Positions 26,424 to 35,759 of a DNA stretch of 64,000 nt are shown piece after piece; positions within the stretch are counted from its first letter, which is position 1, and the number at the start of each line of letters is the position of its first letter. The notes beneath the pieces are model-generated. The model saw only the letters and a list, made by a program, of their open reading frames with translations. It ran no database searches and was not told the origin of the DNA. Source of the DNA: Euzebya pacifica (GTDB lineage: Bacteria > Actinomycetota > Nitriliruptoria > Euzebyales > Euzebyaceae); assembly GCF_003344865.1 (NCBI RefSeq), contig NZ_CP031165.1, forward strand, positions 434,001 to 498,000. Reading direction: 5' to 3'. Made by a program: the position numbers and the translations under genes.

Positions 26424-27727
26424 AGAGCGACTCCACTTCCCGTCCGTCCCTCACCGACCGCCTGCGCCAGCAGGGGATGCACCTGGCCTACACCGCCGTT
26501 CGCACCGCCATGCGCGTCACCGGTGACCCCACGTCCCGGCTGCTGGAGGGGCAGGAGCTCCTTCGCGACCCCTACGCGGTCTACGCCGACCTCCGGGCTC
26601 GTGGTCCGCTGCTGACCAGCCGCTTCCCGGGGCTGGCCGTCTCGACCACCCATGCCGTGGCCGACGCGGCGCTGCGCGACCTGCACGTCGGCGCGCCCTC
26701 GGGCACCGAGCTGCCGCCGCACCTGCGCTGGGACAGCCCCCTCTCCCCGTCGTTGCTCGACACCGACCCGCCGGGTCACACCCGCATCCGCCGCCTGGTC
26801 GCCCAGGCCTTCACCCCTCGCGCCACGATGCGGATGGAGGAACAGGCCGAGGTGATCACCGCCGAGCTGATCGATGCGGCGGAGGCGAAGGAACGGGCGG
26901 GCGGGCAGGTCGACCTGATCGCCGACCTCGCCGCCCCGCTGCCCATCCGGATGATCTGCTCGATGCTGGGCATCCCCGAAGGCCGCACCGACCGCTTCAC
27001 CGAGTGGGGCAGCGCGCTGGCCCTGTCGCTGGAGCCCGTCCGCCCACCCGAGATGCAACGGCGCATCCAGACCGCCGGCGCAGAGGTGCGCGCCTTCATC
27101 ACCGGGCTGTTCGAGGAGCGTCGGCAGGCGGGTGACCCGGGGGAGGACGTGCTCGGCCGGTTGCTGGCCGCCCGTGACGGCGAGGACCGGCTGACCGACG
27201 ACGAGCTGGTCGCCACCACGATCCTCCTCCTCGGGGCGGGGTTCGAGACGACCGTCAACCTGATCGGCTCGGGCACCCTCGCCCTGCTGCGCCATCCCGA
27301 GCAGCTGCGCATCGTCGCCGAGGACCCCGACAACACCGTCGGCAACGCGGTGGAGGAGCTGCTGCGCTACGACAGCCCGGTGCAGATGACCGGTCGGCTG
27401 GCGTGGGAGAACACCGACCTGGCCGGCTCGACGTTGCCCGGTGGCACCTCGGTCATGGTCCTGCTCGGGGCGGCCAACCGCGACCCCGACGTCTTCGAGA
27501 AGCCCGACGTCCTGGACGTCACCCGTCCCAACGCCAAGGCCCACCTGGCGTTCTCCTCCGGGGTCCACCACTGCCTGGGCGCTCCGCTGGCCCGGCTGGA
27601 GGCGCAGACGGCCTTCGCCCAGCTGCTCAGCCGGTTCCCCGACCTGCGCCAGACCGGCCCGGCCCGTCGTCGGACGACCCGTGTGCTCCGGGGTCTCGAG
27701 ACCCTGCCGGTCAGGTTGCGTCCCTGA
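26420..27727 (+). CDS. Cytochrome P450
   Basis: 435 residues from the GTG at 26420, overlapping the patatin stop. I-helix LLLGAGFETT, and the haem-binding FSSGVHHCLG with ligand C385 are intact, as is the ExxR helix region. Soluble, like other bacterial class I P450s; ferredoxin and reductase are not in the window. Translational coupling to a lipase and an N-acyltransferase suggests a fatty-acid or acyl-lipid substrate, but this is inference. Confidence 0.95.
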   Translation: MKSDSTSRPSLTDRLRQQGMHLAYTAVRTAMRVTGDPTSRLLEGQELLRDPYAVYADLRARGPLLTSRFPGLAVSTTHAVADAALRDLHVGAPSGTELPPHLRWDSPLSPSLLDTDPPGHTRIRRLVAQAFTPRATMRMEEQAEVITAELIDAAEAKERAGGQVDLIADLAAPLPIRMICSMLGIPEGRTDRFTEWGSALALSLEPVRPPEMQRRIQTAGAEVRAFITGLFEERRQAGDPGEDVLGRLLAARDGEDRLTDDELVATTILLLGAGFETTVNLIGSGTLALLRHPEQLRIVAEDPDNTVGNAVEELLRYDSPVQMTGRLAWENTDLAGSTLPGGTSVMVLLGAANRDPDVFEKPDVLDVTRPNAKAHLAFSSGVHHCLGAPLARLEAQTAFAQLLSRFPDLRQTGPARRRTTRVLRGLETLPVRLRP

Positions 27728-27772
27728 CCGTCTCAGTAGGCACGGTGCGCGGTCGCGAGCGCGGCGGCCGGG

Positions 27773-29620
27773 CTACTGGGTCGGACGGATCGCCAGCATG
27801 ACCATGATCCCGTCGTCGTTGATCGACGCGGTGGCGGTCCTGGTGCCGGTTGCGCCGGTACCGGCGATCGACTGCTGGGCCACCTCGATGGTCCGCGACA
27901 GGCTCCAGTCCTCGTAGATCTCCGTCATCGCCGGGTCCGGGGTGATCGTGTTGCCACGATCGGTGCCCTCCTCGTGGAAATGGAGGGTCAGCAGCCGGGT
28001 GTTGGCGACCGATGTCGTGATCGAGGGTGCGGTCAGGATGTCCTGCTTGATGTAGGTCACGCCGGTGTGGCTGTCGAAGGGCTGGACCTGGTCCACGCCG
28101 CGGAACGCCAGCATCACCGAGGCGCCGGCATAGGTGCTGCCGCCGGAGGTGAACGTGTAGCCGGTGCCGGGGTCGCCCGCCGTCGCGATGCGCCAGAACA
28201 CCCGGGTATAGGCGCCCTCGACCGGTTCGTCGTCGGCGCGGAGCAGGTTCCAGCCGGCCGGCGCGTTGACGGTGCCGCTACCGGTACCGGTGAACACCAC
28301 CAGCAGGTCGCCGGCCTGCACGCTGCCGGGAACCGTGTGAGTGGCGCTGCTGCCGAGCGGCTGGAACGAGGTGTTGGTCACGAAGGTCGGGGCCGGCGCG
28401 CTGCAGCTGGTGGTCAGGTTTACCGTTGCAGGTGCCGACCGCCAGGTCCCCTTGTAGGCACTCAGTCCCCACGTGTAAGTGGTGTTGTTGCTGACCGTGG
28501 TGTCGGCGAACGTCTGGGTGCTGGCGGGGTCGATCCGGCGTTGGGGGGAGGACGTCCGCTGCAGGGCGTAGCCCTGGGCCTGCGGTGACGTGGTCGCGGT
28601 CCAGTCCAGCGTGACCGTCGGGGTCGTACCGCTGCAGCTCTGGGTGGCCGTCAGGTTGGTGGGCGGGGCAAGGACCGCTGCCGCGAAGCTGTTGGAGGGG
28701 TTGGCGGTGGCCGCCACGAAGGTCGCGGTCGAGGCAAGGGTGACCACCACCATCGCGATGGAGGTGAGGGTCCCACTGAAGGGAGCGGGCTTCAACCGGC
28801 GGGTCAGGCGGCCCTCCGTCCACGAGCGACGCCACCGGCCGAGGCGCAGCTGCGGGCCGCGCGGGTCGATCAGCAGGATCAGCAACGGCCAGAGGACGGA
28901 GAGGACGCCGAGCTCGGTCACGACCAGGCCGGCGGTGACCGCAGCCAGGGTCGTGGGTCCCCAGCGTCGCACAGGCCCGGCCACCGCTGCCGGTCCACCG
29001 AGCACGCGTGACAGGCGGCCGGTCGGGCGTCGCGTGGTCCGGGCGTGTTCGGTCGGGGCGTTCGGGTCGACGAGGTCCCTGATCCGTGCGACCACGACCC
29101 AGGCGGTGATGGTGAGCAGCGCCCAGACGGCTGCGGTCGCCGGCGCGTCGCGCAACCACAACATCGGCAGGCCGATGTAGGGCACCAGCAGCCGGCCGGC
29201 CCCCATCACCGCGTCGGGCTGGATGGCGGTGGAGTCGGCCACCCCGGACCCGTCGCCGCGAGTCCGGAACGAGCCGTCGTCCAGCCGTTCGACGATCCGG
29301 TGGGTGACCAGCATGTCAGGCCATGCCGGATCGTCGAAGGTGATGATCGTGCCCCTGTCCAGGGTGGCCACGTCGACATCGGTGTCCACCAGGACCACGT
29401 CGCCGGGCTGGATCACCGGCAGCATCGACCCGGCGTCGATCATGACCGGTTGCCAGCGGAACCCGACCATCGGGCCCAGCACCCACATCGCGAGCAGGAA
29501 CAGCACCCACAGGTAGGTGGCGGCGCTGGCCAGCACGAGGACCCGCCGCCACGTGCGAGCGGCGGACCAAGTCGTGCCGTCGCGTTCGGGCTCGGGGGTG
29601 GCGGAACTGCGCGTGCTCAT
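27773..29620 (-). CDS. SipW-type signal peptidase fused to an exported FN3/beta-domain passenger
   Basis: 615 residues, ATG overlapping the stop of the upstream paralogue. Residues 25-190 are an ER/archaeal-type signal peptidase I: S65 in DAGSM and H107 in VTHRIV (Ser-His dyad), plus GDVVLVDT and DGSGVADST. Two to three more membrane segments follow. Residues about 310-345 (TATFVAATANPSNSFAA) look like a SipW-type signal peptide. Then an FN3 domain (LTATQSCSGTTPTVTLDW) and a beta-rich domain of about 190 residues with APAGWNLLRADDEP and FRGVDQVQPF. It lacks the VanY domain of its paralogue. Enzyme and likely substrate share one chain. Confidence 0.85.
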   Translation of the reverse strand: MSTRSSATPEPERDGTTWSAARTWRRVLVLASAATYLWVLFLLAMWVLGPMVGFRWQPVMIDAGSMLPVIQPGDVVLVDTDVDVATLDRGTIITFDDPAWPDMLVTHRIVERLDDGSFRTRGDGSGVADSTAIQPDAVMGAGRLLVPYIGLPMLWLRDAPATAAVWALLTITAWVVVARIRDLVDPNAPTEHARTTRRPTGRLSRVLGGPAAVAGPVRRWGPTTLAAVTAGLVVTELGVLSVLWPLLILLIDPRGPQLRLGRWRRSWTEGRLTRRLKPAPFSGTLTSIAMVVVTLASTATFVAATANPSNSFAAAVLAPPTNLTATQSCSGTTPTVTLDWTATTSPQAQGYALQRTSSPQRRIDPASTQTFADTTVSNNTTYTWGLSAYKGTWRSAPATVNLTTSCSAPAPTFVTNTSFQPLGSSATHTVPGSVQAGDLLVVFTGTGSGTVNAPAGWNLLRADDEPVEGAYTRVFWRIATAGDPGTGYTFTSGGSTYAGASVMLAFRGVDQVQPFDSHTGVTYIKQDILTAPSITTSVANTRLLTLHFHEEGTDRGNTITPDPAMTEIYEDWSLSRTIEVAQQSIAGTGATGTRTATASINDDGIMVMLAIRPTQ

Positions 29621-31893
29621 CTGACGTACTCCCAGTGCCACGGCTCCCGAGGGATCGTCCTGAACCCGTAGCGGCCCGCGTTGTCGACCAACCACTGCCC
29701 GACGCCTCCGCTGACGTCGAGGTCGACGGCACGACCCATCCCGTGGTTGCTGGTTCCGGGTGTCGCGGCCAGCCCTCCTTGGGAGTACAGCCCCTTGCGT
29801 GCGGCAACATCGACCTGCTGCTCGTAGGTCCGGTAGGAGTCGGTGATCCGATCGGTCAGGCTGAGGCCGAGGTCGGCTTGGATCGCCGCGTCCATCGACA
29901 GGAACGCCACAGCGGCATCGCCCTGGAGCCGATGGTGGTCGGTGATCGACGCCAGGGCGTCGGGGTCGAGCCGGCCGTTGCGCCCGTCCGCCGGTGGGAT
30001 GGCGCTGCGGACCGAGGCGAAGCCACCCGACGCCGGCCGCAGCGCCACGAGGAACCCGCCCCACGCCGAGCTCGCGGCCGACGTCGCGGTTCGCGTGCCG
30101 GTCGGCCCCACCGCGGCCACGACCTCGTCGGCGGCGAGGATGGTCCGGGTCCCGGCTGTGCCCTGTGCCCGGACGGCCATCCCGCCCGGCGGCGTGATCG
30201 TGGTGGACGTCGACTGGAACCACAGCCCCACGACGGTGGTGTCGGGGTCAGCGGTGGTCACTTCGTTCTGGACCAGGGTGGCTGTGGACGGGTCCTGGTG
30301 GTCGGAGGTGGAGACGAACGGCGAGGACTGGTCGACGCCGTCGTACACCAGCATCGTGGCGGCGCCCACGCCCGCCCGCACCGTGAAGGTCTGGGTGGTG
30401 CCCGCGTCGCCAGCCGTGGCGATGCGGTACCACAGGCGAACGAACTGGTTGGATGCGAAGGCGTCCTTGCTGCGGTGCAGGGTCCAGCCCGCCGGTGCGC
30501 TGTGGTTCTGGTGTTCATCAGCGCCGAGGAAGACCACGAGGAGGTCGCCGACCTGCACGTAACTCGGGACGGTCATCGGGTACTCGCCGGATGCGTTCTG
30601 GGCCACGATGGCCGAGAGTGGGACCGAGCAGTTCGTCGTGAGGCTGACCGTCGCCGGGGTGGACGTCCAGTCGCCGTCGAGGGTGGTCAGCGTCCAGGTG
30701 TAGGCGGTGTTGTTGGCCGTGCCCGTGTCGACATGGCTGGACGCCGTCCCCGGCGTCACGGGACCAAGGTTCGTGGCACCGCGAGTCAGGCTGTACCCGT
30801 CCGCGTCAGGGGAGGCCGTCGGGGTCCAGTTCAGGGTCACCGTGGGAGTGGTGCCGCTGCAGCTCTGCGTCGCGGTCAGGTTCGTCGGTGGCGCCAGCGT
30901 TGCTGCGGCGAAGCTGTTGGTCGGGTTTGCGCTCGCGGCCACGAACGTCGCGGTGGAGGCGAGGGTCACGACGACCATCACGACCGACAGGGCGGTGCCG
31001 CCGAGGGGCGCCGGGGCCAGCCGACGGGTCACGCGTCCCTCTCGCCACCTGCGGTGCCACCGGCCGATCGGCAGGTGCGGACCGCACGGGTCGACGAGGA
31101 GGATGAACAGCGGCCAGGCGATCGGCAGCGGGCCGAGCTCGGTGACAAGGAGGCCGGCGGTCACCGCTGACAGCGTGGTCGGACCCCAACGGCGGACGAG
31201 GCCCGCGATGGGAGTCGGACCGCCCGACACTCGCCGGGCGGCTCGGGCGATGCGGCCACGTGGCCGGCGTCGTCGGGCCGACGTGCCTCCGGCCGGTGCG
31301 TCGGCGTCCCCGCCGGTCAGCGGCCGCGCCAGCTCCTTGACCCGGGCAACGACGAGCCATGCGGTGAGGGTCATCAGAACCCAGACCCCGGCGGCCGTCG
31401 GGTCCTGATCGACCCACAACATCGGCAGGCCGATGAAGGGGACCAGCAGGCGGCCCGAACCGAGGATCGCCTCGGGCTGGATCGACGTCGAGTCGGCCAC
31501 GGCAGACCCGTCGCCCCGTGTGCGATAGGCCCCGTCGTCCAGCTGCTCGACGATGCGGTGGGTGACCAGCAGGTCGTCCCACGCCGGGTCCTCGAAGGTG
31601 ATGACCGTGCCCGGGCTGAGGTCGTCGACGTCGGCGTCGGTGTCGACGAGGACGACGTCGCCGGGGTTGATCGCGGGCGTCATCGACCCGGCGTCGATCA
31701 TCACCGGCTGCCAGCGGAACCCGACCATGGGCCCGAGCACCCACAGTGCCAGGCAGACCAGCACCCAGAGGTAGGTGGCGGCCGCCACCAGCACGACGAC
31801 CCGACGCCACAACAGCCTGTTGTCGGGTCGTGACCGGGAAACGACAGGGACCGAGACGGTCGCATCGGGTGATGCACCAGCCATCTCGGTCAC
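29617..31893 (-). CDS. SipW-type signal peptidase fused to FN3, beta-domain and VanY-type D,D-carboxypeptidase
   Basis: 758 residues from the GTG at 31893 (an ATG at 31884 is possible). Signal peptidase residues 33-185 with S70 (DAGSM) and H112 (THRIV); membrane segments at about 33-55, 165-185, 240-268 and 300-318. A SipW-type signal (TFVAASANPTNSFAAATL) lies at 316-333. FN3 domain about 335-420, a beta domain to about 620, then a peptidase M15B/VanY domain: H717 and D724 in SNHGMGRAVDLD and E750/H753 in EPWHWEY, the zinc and catalytic residues. VanY enzymes trim peptidoglycan stem peptides. Coupled by ATGA to its paralogue. Confidence 0.87.
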   Translation of the reverse strand: MTEMAGASPDATVSVPVVSRSRPDNRLLWRRVVVLVAAATYLWVLVCLALWVLGPMVGFRWQPVMIDAGSMTPAINPGDVVLVDTDADVDDLSPGTVITFEDPAWDDLLVTHRIVEQLDDGAYRTRGDGSAVADSTSIQPEAILGSGRLLVPFIGLPMLWVDQDPTAAGVWVLMTLTAWLVVARVKELARPLTGGDADAPAGGTSARRRRPRGRIARAARRVSGGPTPIAGLVRRWGPTTLSAVTAGLLVTELGPLPIAWPLFILLVDPCGPHLPIGRWHRRWREGRVTRRLAPAPLGGTALSVVMVVVTLASTATFVAASANPTNSFAAATLAPPTNLTATQSCSGTTPTVTLNWTPTASPDADGYSLTRGATNLGPVTPGTASSHVDTGTANNTAYTWTLTTLDGDWTSTPATVSLTTNCSVPLSAIVAQNASGEYPMTVPSYVQVGDLLVVFLGADEHQNHSAPAGWTLHRSKDAFASNQFVRLWYRIATAGDAGTTQTFTVRAGVGAATMLVYDGVDQSSPFVSTSDHQDPSTATLVQNEVTTADPDTTVVGLWFQSTSTTITPPGGMAVRAQGTAGTRTILAADEVVAAVGPTGTRTATSAASSAWGGFLVALRPASGGFASVRSAIPPADGRNGRLDPDALASITDHHRLQGDAAVAFLSMDAAIQADLGLSLTDRITDSYRTYEQQVDVAARKGLYSQGGLAATPGTSNHGMGRAVDLDVSGGVGQWLVDNAGRYGFRTIPREPWHWEYVR

Positions 31894-31966
31894 CGTCCTT
31901 TCCCCTCGTGGATCGGGACGGGCCCCGAGGTGTCGGAGCCCGTCCCTGCTGTCTGCGTGCTATGGA

Positions 31967-32599
31967 CTAGACGCCGGCCTGGATCTCCCAGACGAAGTCG
32001 ACGGTCGCGGAGTCGCCCTGCGCGTCGTTGGCGGTGTCGGCGCCGAGGGTCACCTGGATGCGGAAGGCGCGGGTCTCGGGGGTGCCTGCGGGGGTCCACG
32101 ACGGGTCGATACCGTCGACGTAGCCGGTGTGGTCGGCTGCGAAGCCGCCCAGGGTGCCGTCACTGCCGACCGGGGTGCCGGAGGTGTACACGGTGGTGGC
32201 GGTCGGCACGCCGGTGGCGCAGGTCTCGCCCGCGGCGTAGACGTCGACGACGACGTCGAGGTCATCGGACAGGGTCGCCGCCGCACCGGCGTCGGCGGCA
32301 CCGTCGACGTCGGTCAGGTTCGCGGCGAACAGGCGGACCCCGCTGTTGGAGCTGGCGTCGCCGTTGTAGGTGACGTCGAAGCATTCGGTGGCGCTGTCGC
32401 CGGGGACCCAGCCGGAGGCGTTGAACCTGGCGGAGGTGGGGGCGTCGTGGGTCAGCGCCAGCGAACCGGCCGCGAAGCTGTTGTTGTCGTTGACGGTCTG
32501 TGCGGTGAATGCGGCACGGGAAGTGGTCAGCACCAGGCCCGAGACGAGTAGTACTGCCACGAACGCGGCGAATGAGACGACTTGCAACTTTCCGGTCAT
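31967..32599 (-). CDS. TasA/CalY-like exported fibre-type protein
   Basis: 210 residues. The N-terminus has a hydrophobic segment ending SGLVLTTSRAAFTAQTVNDNNSFAAG, the SipW-dependent signal pattern (AAF-T...N-x-N-S-F-x-A-G) of TasA and camelysin. The mature part is a beta-sandwich with a late ETRAFRIQVTLG and DFVWEIQAGV end. It lies 73 nt upstream of, and codirectional with, the two signal-peptidase fusions, fitting a substrate-processor set. TasA forms biofilm fibres in Bacillus; a similar role here is inferred. Confidence 0.8.
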   Translation of the reverse strand: MTGKLQVVSFAAFVAVLLVSGLVLTTSRAAFTAQTVNDNNSFAAGSLALTHDAPTSARFNASGWVPGDSATECFDVTYNGDASSNSGVRLFAANLTDVDGAADAGAAATLSDDLDVVVDVYAAGETCATGVPTATTVYTSGTPVGSDGTLGGFAADHTGYVDGIDPSWTPAGTPETRAFRIQVTLGADTANDAQGDSATVDFVWEIQAGV

Positions 32600-32945
32600 G
32601 AGATGTGCTCCTGTATGTGGGTATCGACACCCCCTTGGGAGCGCATCGATGTGGATGTGGATTCGTTGTTGGCATCGACGGGACTGGTTGCACCTTTAGC
32701 GACCTTTTCTTCTTTCGGGGGTCCTGGAGCCCTTGTTCTCGCGGTTTTGTCCAGATGGGCCACTCGGAACTACGTATACGAGTGGCGCATTCATACGTAT
32801 GTGACTCGGTTCAGTGTGAAGTCATACGACCCGTCGGCCGAAGCGTGCTGACGCCGTGCTGTTGTCATCGCAACAACTGCTCACGATGTCGCCATTGATG
32901 CCGATATCCCTATGGACAACATCCAATTCGAGAGGGGGAATGACC
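32600..32945. promoter_or_regulatory. Divergent control region with palindromes
   Basis: 346 nt between a TasA-like gene and a diguanylate cyclase gene, visibly less GC-rich than its surroundings. It holds an inverted repeat CCACTCG-N12-CGAGTGG (32760-32785), a GTATAC core within its loop, and a perfect palindrome CATACGTATG (32792-32801) 7 nt away. These look like operators for the surface locus. No coding frame here has a ribosome site. Confidence 0.55.
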
Positions 32946-34511
32946 ATGCAGGGCGACACGTCGCAACGACACGAATCACTCGTGCCCGTGCTGGACCGCG
33001 CGCGATATCTCGCGGGCTTCCGGACACTCGCCACGGTCGTCCTCGTCGTGCATGCGTTCACCGAGTGGTCGACGTGGCAGGTCGACCCCTTGCAGGTGGT
33101 CGGCATCGCAGCCGCCTACGCTGCGCTGACCTGGCTGCTGGCCTGGCGGATGCGGGAGGAGCCCAACCACCGGGGCCTGACCGTGCTCAACGCCACCCTG
33201 TTGCTCGACGGGATCGCGATCGGCCTGCTGGCGTACTGGACAGGGTGGATGGCCAGCCCGCTGCGATACCTCTTCGTCGTCCATGCCCTCGCCGTCACCC
33301 TCGGCGCCTCGTTCCGCAGCGGCATCAAGATCTGCGTCTGGCACGTGCTGGTCGTCCTGTCACTCGCAGAGGCCGACGCGGTCGGCGTCCTCGTGCGACC
33401 GGCCGGTCAGGCGTCAGGCGACGAACCATGGTGGTTCCTCGGCCTGACTGCTGCGGCGGTCCTCGTGGCCGCGTCGGGGGCGTGGGTCAACGAACGCGAC
33501 CTGCGGCGCAACCGGTTCGACCTGGACGCCCTGGCAACCATGGGGTCCCGCTTCGAGCAGCTCGACAGTCCCGCGGAGACCGCACGGGTTGCCGTCGAGG
33601 CGATCTCCTCCACCTTCGAGACCGAACGAGTGGTCCTGTTCGAGGCGGCTGGCGGATCCCTCCAGCCCCTGGCATCAGTCGGTTCGGTCGGTCCGGTCGC
33701 CGGCCTGTCCTCCGACATCGGCTCCGGCGTGCTGGACCGGGTCGTGACGTCTCGCGAGATCGTGCTGGCCGCCAGCCTGTCCCCGCGGGACGACGTCTGG
33801 TTGGCCTCGTTGCTTCCGGCCGCCACGAACCTGGTGATCATCCCGTTGGTGGCCGACGACGCGGTCTCCGCCGTCCTCGTGGTCGAACACGGCCCGAAGT
33901 TCGGCAGCCGGCTGGAGCGTCGCAGCCATGACATGATCCTCCGCTTCGCCGCCCATGTCGGGCTGGCGTGGTCCAACGCCATGATGGCCGAACGGATCCG
34001 CGAGATCGCCCGCCGCGACGGGCTGACGGGTCTGTTCAACCGTCGAGCCTTCGACGAGTCCCTTGCGATGGAGCTCGACCGTGCCAGCCGAACCGGCACG
34101 GCTGTCGGCCTGGCGATGATCGACATCGACCACTTCAAGCGGCTCAACGACGGGCACGGCCACCAGGTCGGCGACGAGGTCCTGCGTGTCGTCGGCGAGG
34201 TCCTGCGGGAGGAGTCCCGACGGATGGACGTCGCGGCACGGTACGGCGGCGAGGAGTTCGCCGTCATCTTCCCCGGTGCCGACACCGCTGACTGCACCCT
34301 GGCAGGCGAGCGGATGCGCAGTGCCCTGGCCGCCGCGGCTGGGCCCGTGCCGATCACGGTCTCCGTCGGGGTCGCCAGCGTCCGCGCATCCGCTTCCTCA
34401 CCCGATGTCCTCATCCGGCGCGCGGACGACGCGCTGTACCGGGCCAAGGCCCAGGGACGCAACCGGGTGTGCACCGCCCGGCCCGCGTCCCCGGTCCGGT
34501 CCATCGCCTGA
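32946..34511 (+). CDS. Membrane GAF-GGDEF diguanylate cyclase
   Basis: 521 residues from the ATG at 32946 with GAGAGGGGG upstream. About five N-terminal membrane segments (residues 20-185), a GAF-like domain (about 205-335) and a GGDEF domain. GGEEF at 434-438 is an active signature, and R425-x-x-D428, five residues before it, is an intact inhibitory I-site, so the enzyme should make cyclic di-GMP with product feedback. It sits between the two TasA-like genes, suggesting control of the surface fibres. Confidence 0.93.
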   Translation: MQGDTSQRHESLVPVLDRARYLAGFRTLATVVLVVHAFTEWSTWQVDPLQVVGIAAAYAALTWLLAWRMREEPNHRGLTVLNATLLLDGIAIGLLAYWTGWMASPLRYLFVVHALAVTLGASFRSGIKICVWHVLVVLSLAEADAVGVLVRPAGQASGDEPWWFLGLTAAAVLVAASGAWVNERDLRRNRFDLDALATMGSRFEQLDSPAETARVAVEAISSTFETERVVLFEAAGGSLQPLASVGSVGPVAGLSSDIGSGVLDRVVTSREIVLAASLSPRDDVWLASLLPAATNLVIIPLVADDAVSAVLVVEHGPKFGSRLERRSHDMILRFAAHVGLAWSNAMMAERIREIARRDGLTGLFNRRAFDESLAMELDRASRTGTAVGLAMIDIDHFKRLNDGHGHQVGDEVLRVVGEVLREESRRMDVAARYGGEEFAVIFPGADTADCTLAGERMRSALAAAAGPVPITVSVGVASVRASASSPDVLIRRADDALYRAKAQGRNRVCTARPASPVRSIA

Positions 34512-34565
34512 CCCCACCCCCTGATTTCGATTTCCCCCCGATTGTCAAGAGAAGGAGAGCCCGAC

Positions 34566-35183
34566 ATGGAACAACGCCGACACAACACCCGAACAGTGGT
34601 GCTCGTGATGCTGGCCGCCCTCGCGGTGGTCTTCGTCCTGGTGCTCCGCACGTCGAGCGCCGCGTTCACGGCCACCACCGACAACGACGGCAACAGCTTC
34701 GTCGCCGGTGACGTCGTGTTGTCCGACGACGATGCAACCACGCAGTCGCTGTTCACCGAGACCGCCTTCGCGCCGGGCTCCACCGTGCGCGAATGCATCG
34801 AGGTCACCTACGACGGCACGATCCCCGACCCGGCTGCCGTGCGTCTGTACTCCGGCGGCTTCACCGACGTCCCGGGCCCCGACCCGACGTCGACCGGCCT
34901 GTCGGACCACCTGGTCCTGACCGTGGAGGAGGGGACCGGCGCCACGTTCGGGGACTGCTCCACCTTCGTCGCGGGATCGACCATCGTCTCCGGCATCACC
35001 CTCGCCGCGTTCGACACCGCCCGGACCGACTATGCCACCGGCGCCGGGGTCTGGGACCCCTCGGCAACCGGCGAGGCCATCAGCTACCGCTTCAGCGTGA
35101 CCCTCGACGCCACCACGACCCCCAACGAGGAGCAGGGCGCCGGGACCTCCGACATCGCCTTCGTCTGGGAAGTCACGAGCTGA
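34566..35183 (+). CDS. TasA-like exported protein (second copy)
   Basis: 205 residues from the ATG at 34566, AAGGAGAG 7 nt upstream. The signal region VVLVMLAALAVVFVLVLRTSSAAFTATTDNDGNSFVAGDVVL has the same SipW-type pattern as the protein at 31967, with a similar beta-rich body ending DIAFVWEVTS. The two share the AAFTA...N-S-F-x-AG block and an EC(I/F)(E/D)VTY motif. The stand-alone SipW begins 1 nt after its stop. Confidence 0.82.
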   Translation: MEQRRHNTRTVVLVMLAALAVVFVLVLRTSSAAFTATTDNDGNSFVAGDVVLSDDDATTQSLFTETAFAPGSTVRECIEVTYDGTIPDPAAVRLYSGGFTDVPGPDPTSTGLSDHLVLTVEEGTGATFGDCSTFVAGSTIVSGITLAAFDTARTDYATGAGVWDPSATGEAISYRFSVTLDATTTPNEEQGAGTSDIAFVWEVTS

Positions 35184-35184
35184 C

Positions 35185-35757
35185 GTGGCCACCGACGTCC
35201 TGGCCGCCGACGGCCTGACCGGCGCATCGTTGGAGCGTCGTGCACCGACGATCGGCACGTTCGTCGTGGCCCTCTTCTACCTCTGCGTCCTCGGATGGCT
35301 GATCGTGTGCGTGGCCGTGCCGGCGGTCGGGTTCGGTCTCGACCCGGTCGTCATCACCTCCGGGTCGATGCAGCCGGGCATCCGCGCAGGTGACGTCGTC
35401 ATGCTGGCCCACCCCGAGGACGTCGACCACATCGCCCCCGGCACGGTCGTGGCCTTCCGTGACCCGACCCGTCCCGGCGGCTTGATCACGCACCGGGTCA
35501 CCGGCATGACGCCGGCGGGGGACTATCGCACCCGCGGCGATGCTAACGCCGATGCCGACTCCACCCCCGTGCCGGCCGACGACGTCGTCGGCGTCGCGCA
35601 CCTGCTGGTGCCGATCATCGGTACCCCCGTGGTGTGGTTGGAGCAGAACACGGGCCTGTTCGTCCTCTGGGGCCTGATCACCGTCGCGGCCTGCGTGATC
35701 GCCAGCCGCCCACCCAACGACGAGGCCGGTCCGACCGCCTCGGGGGACGTTGCCTGA
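35185..35757 (+). CDS. sipW: Signal peptidase I, SipW type
   Basis: 190 residues, GTG start directly after the TasA-like stop. Membrane segments near 25-48 and 160-182, S61 in SGSM and H103 in ITHRV form the Ser-His dyad of archaeal/ER-type signal peptidases; GDVVML and RTRGDANADAD are conserved. It is the only one of the three signal peptidases here without a fused passenger, and is adjacent to a TasA-like substrate, as in the Bacillus tapA-sipW-tasA operon. Confidence 0.92.
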   Translation: MATDVLAADGLTGASLERRAPTIGTFVVALFYLCVLGWLIVCVAVPAVGFGLDPVVITSGSMQPGIRAGDVVMLAHPEDVDHIAPGTVVAFRDPTRPGGLITHRVTGMTPAGDYRTRGDANADADSTPVPADDVVGVAHLLVPIIGTPVVWLEQNTGLFVLWGLITVAACVIASRPPNDEAGPTASGDVA

Positions 35758-35759
35758 CC

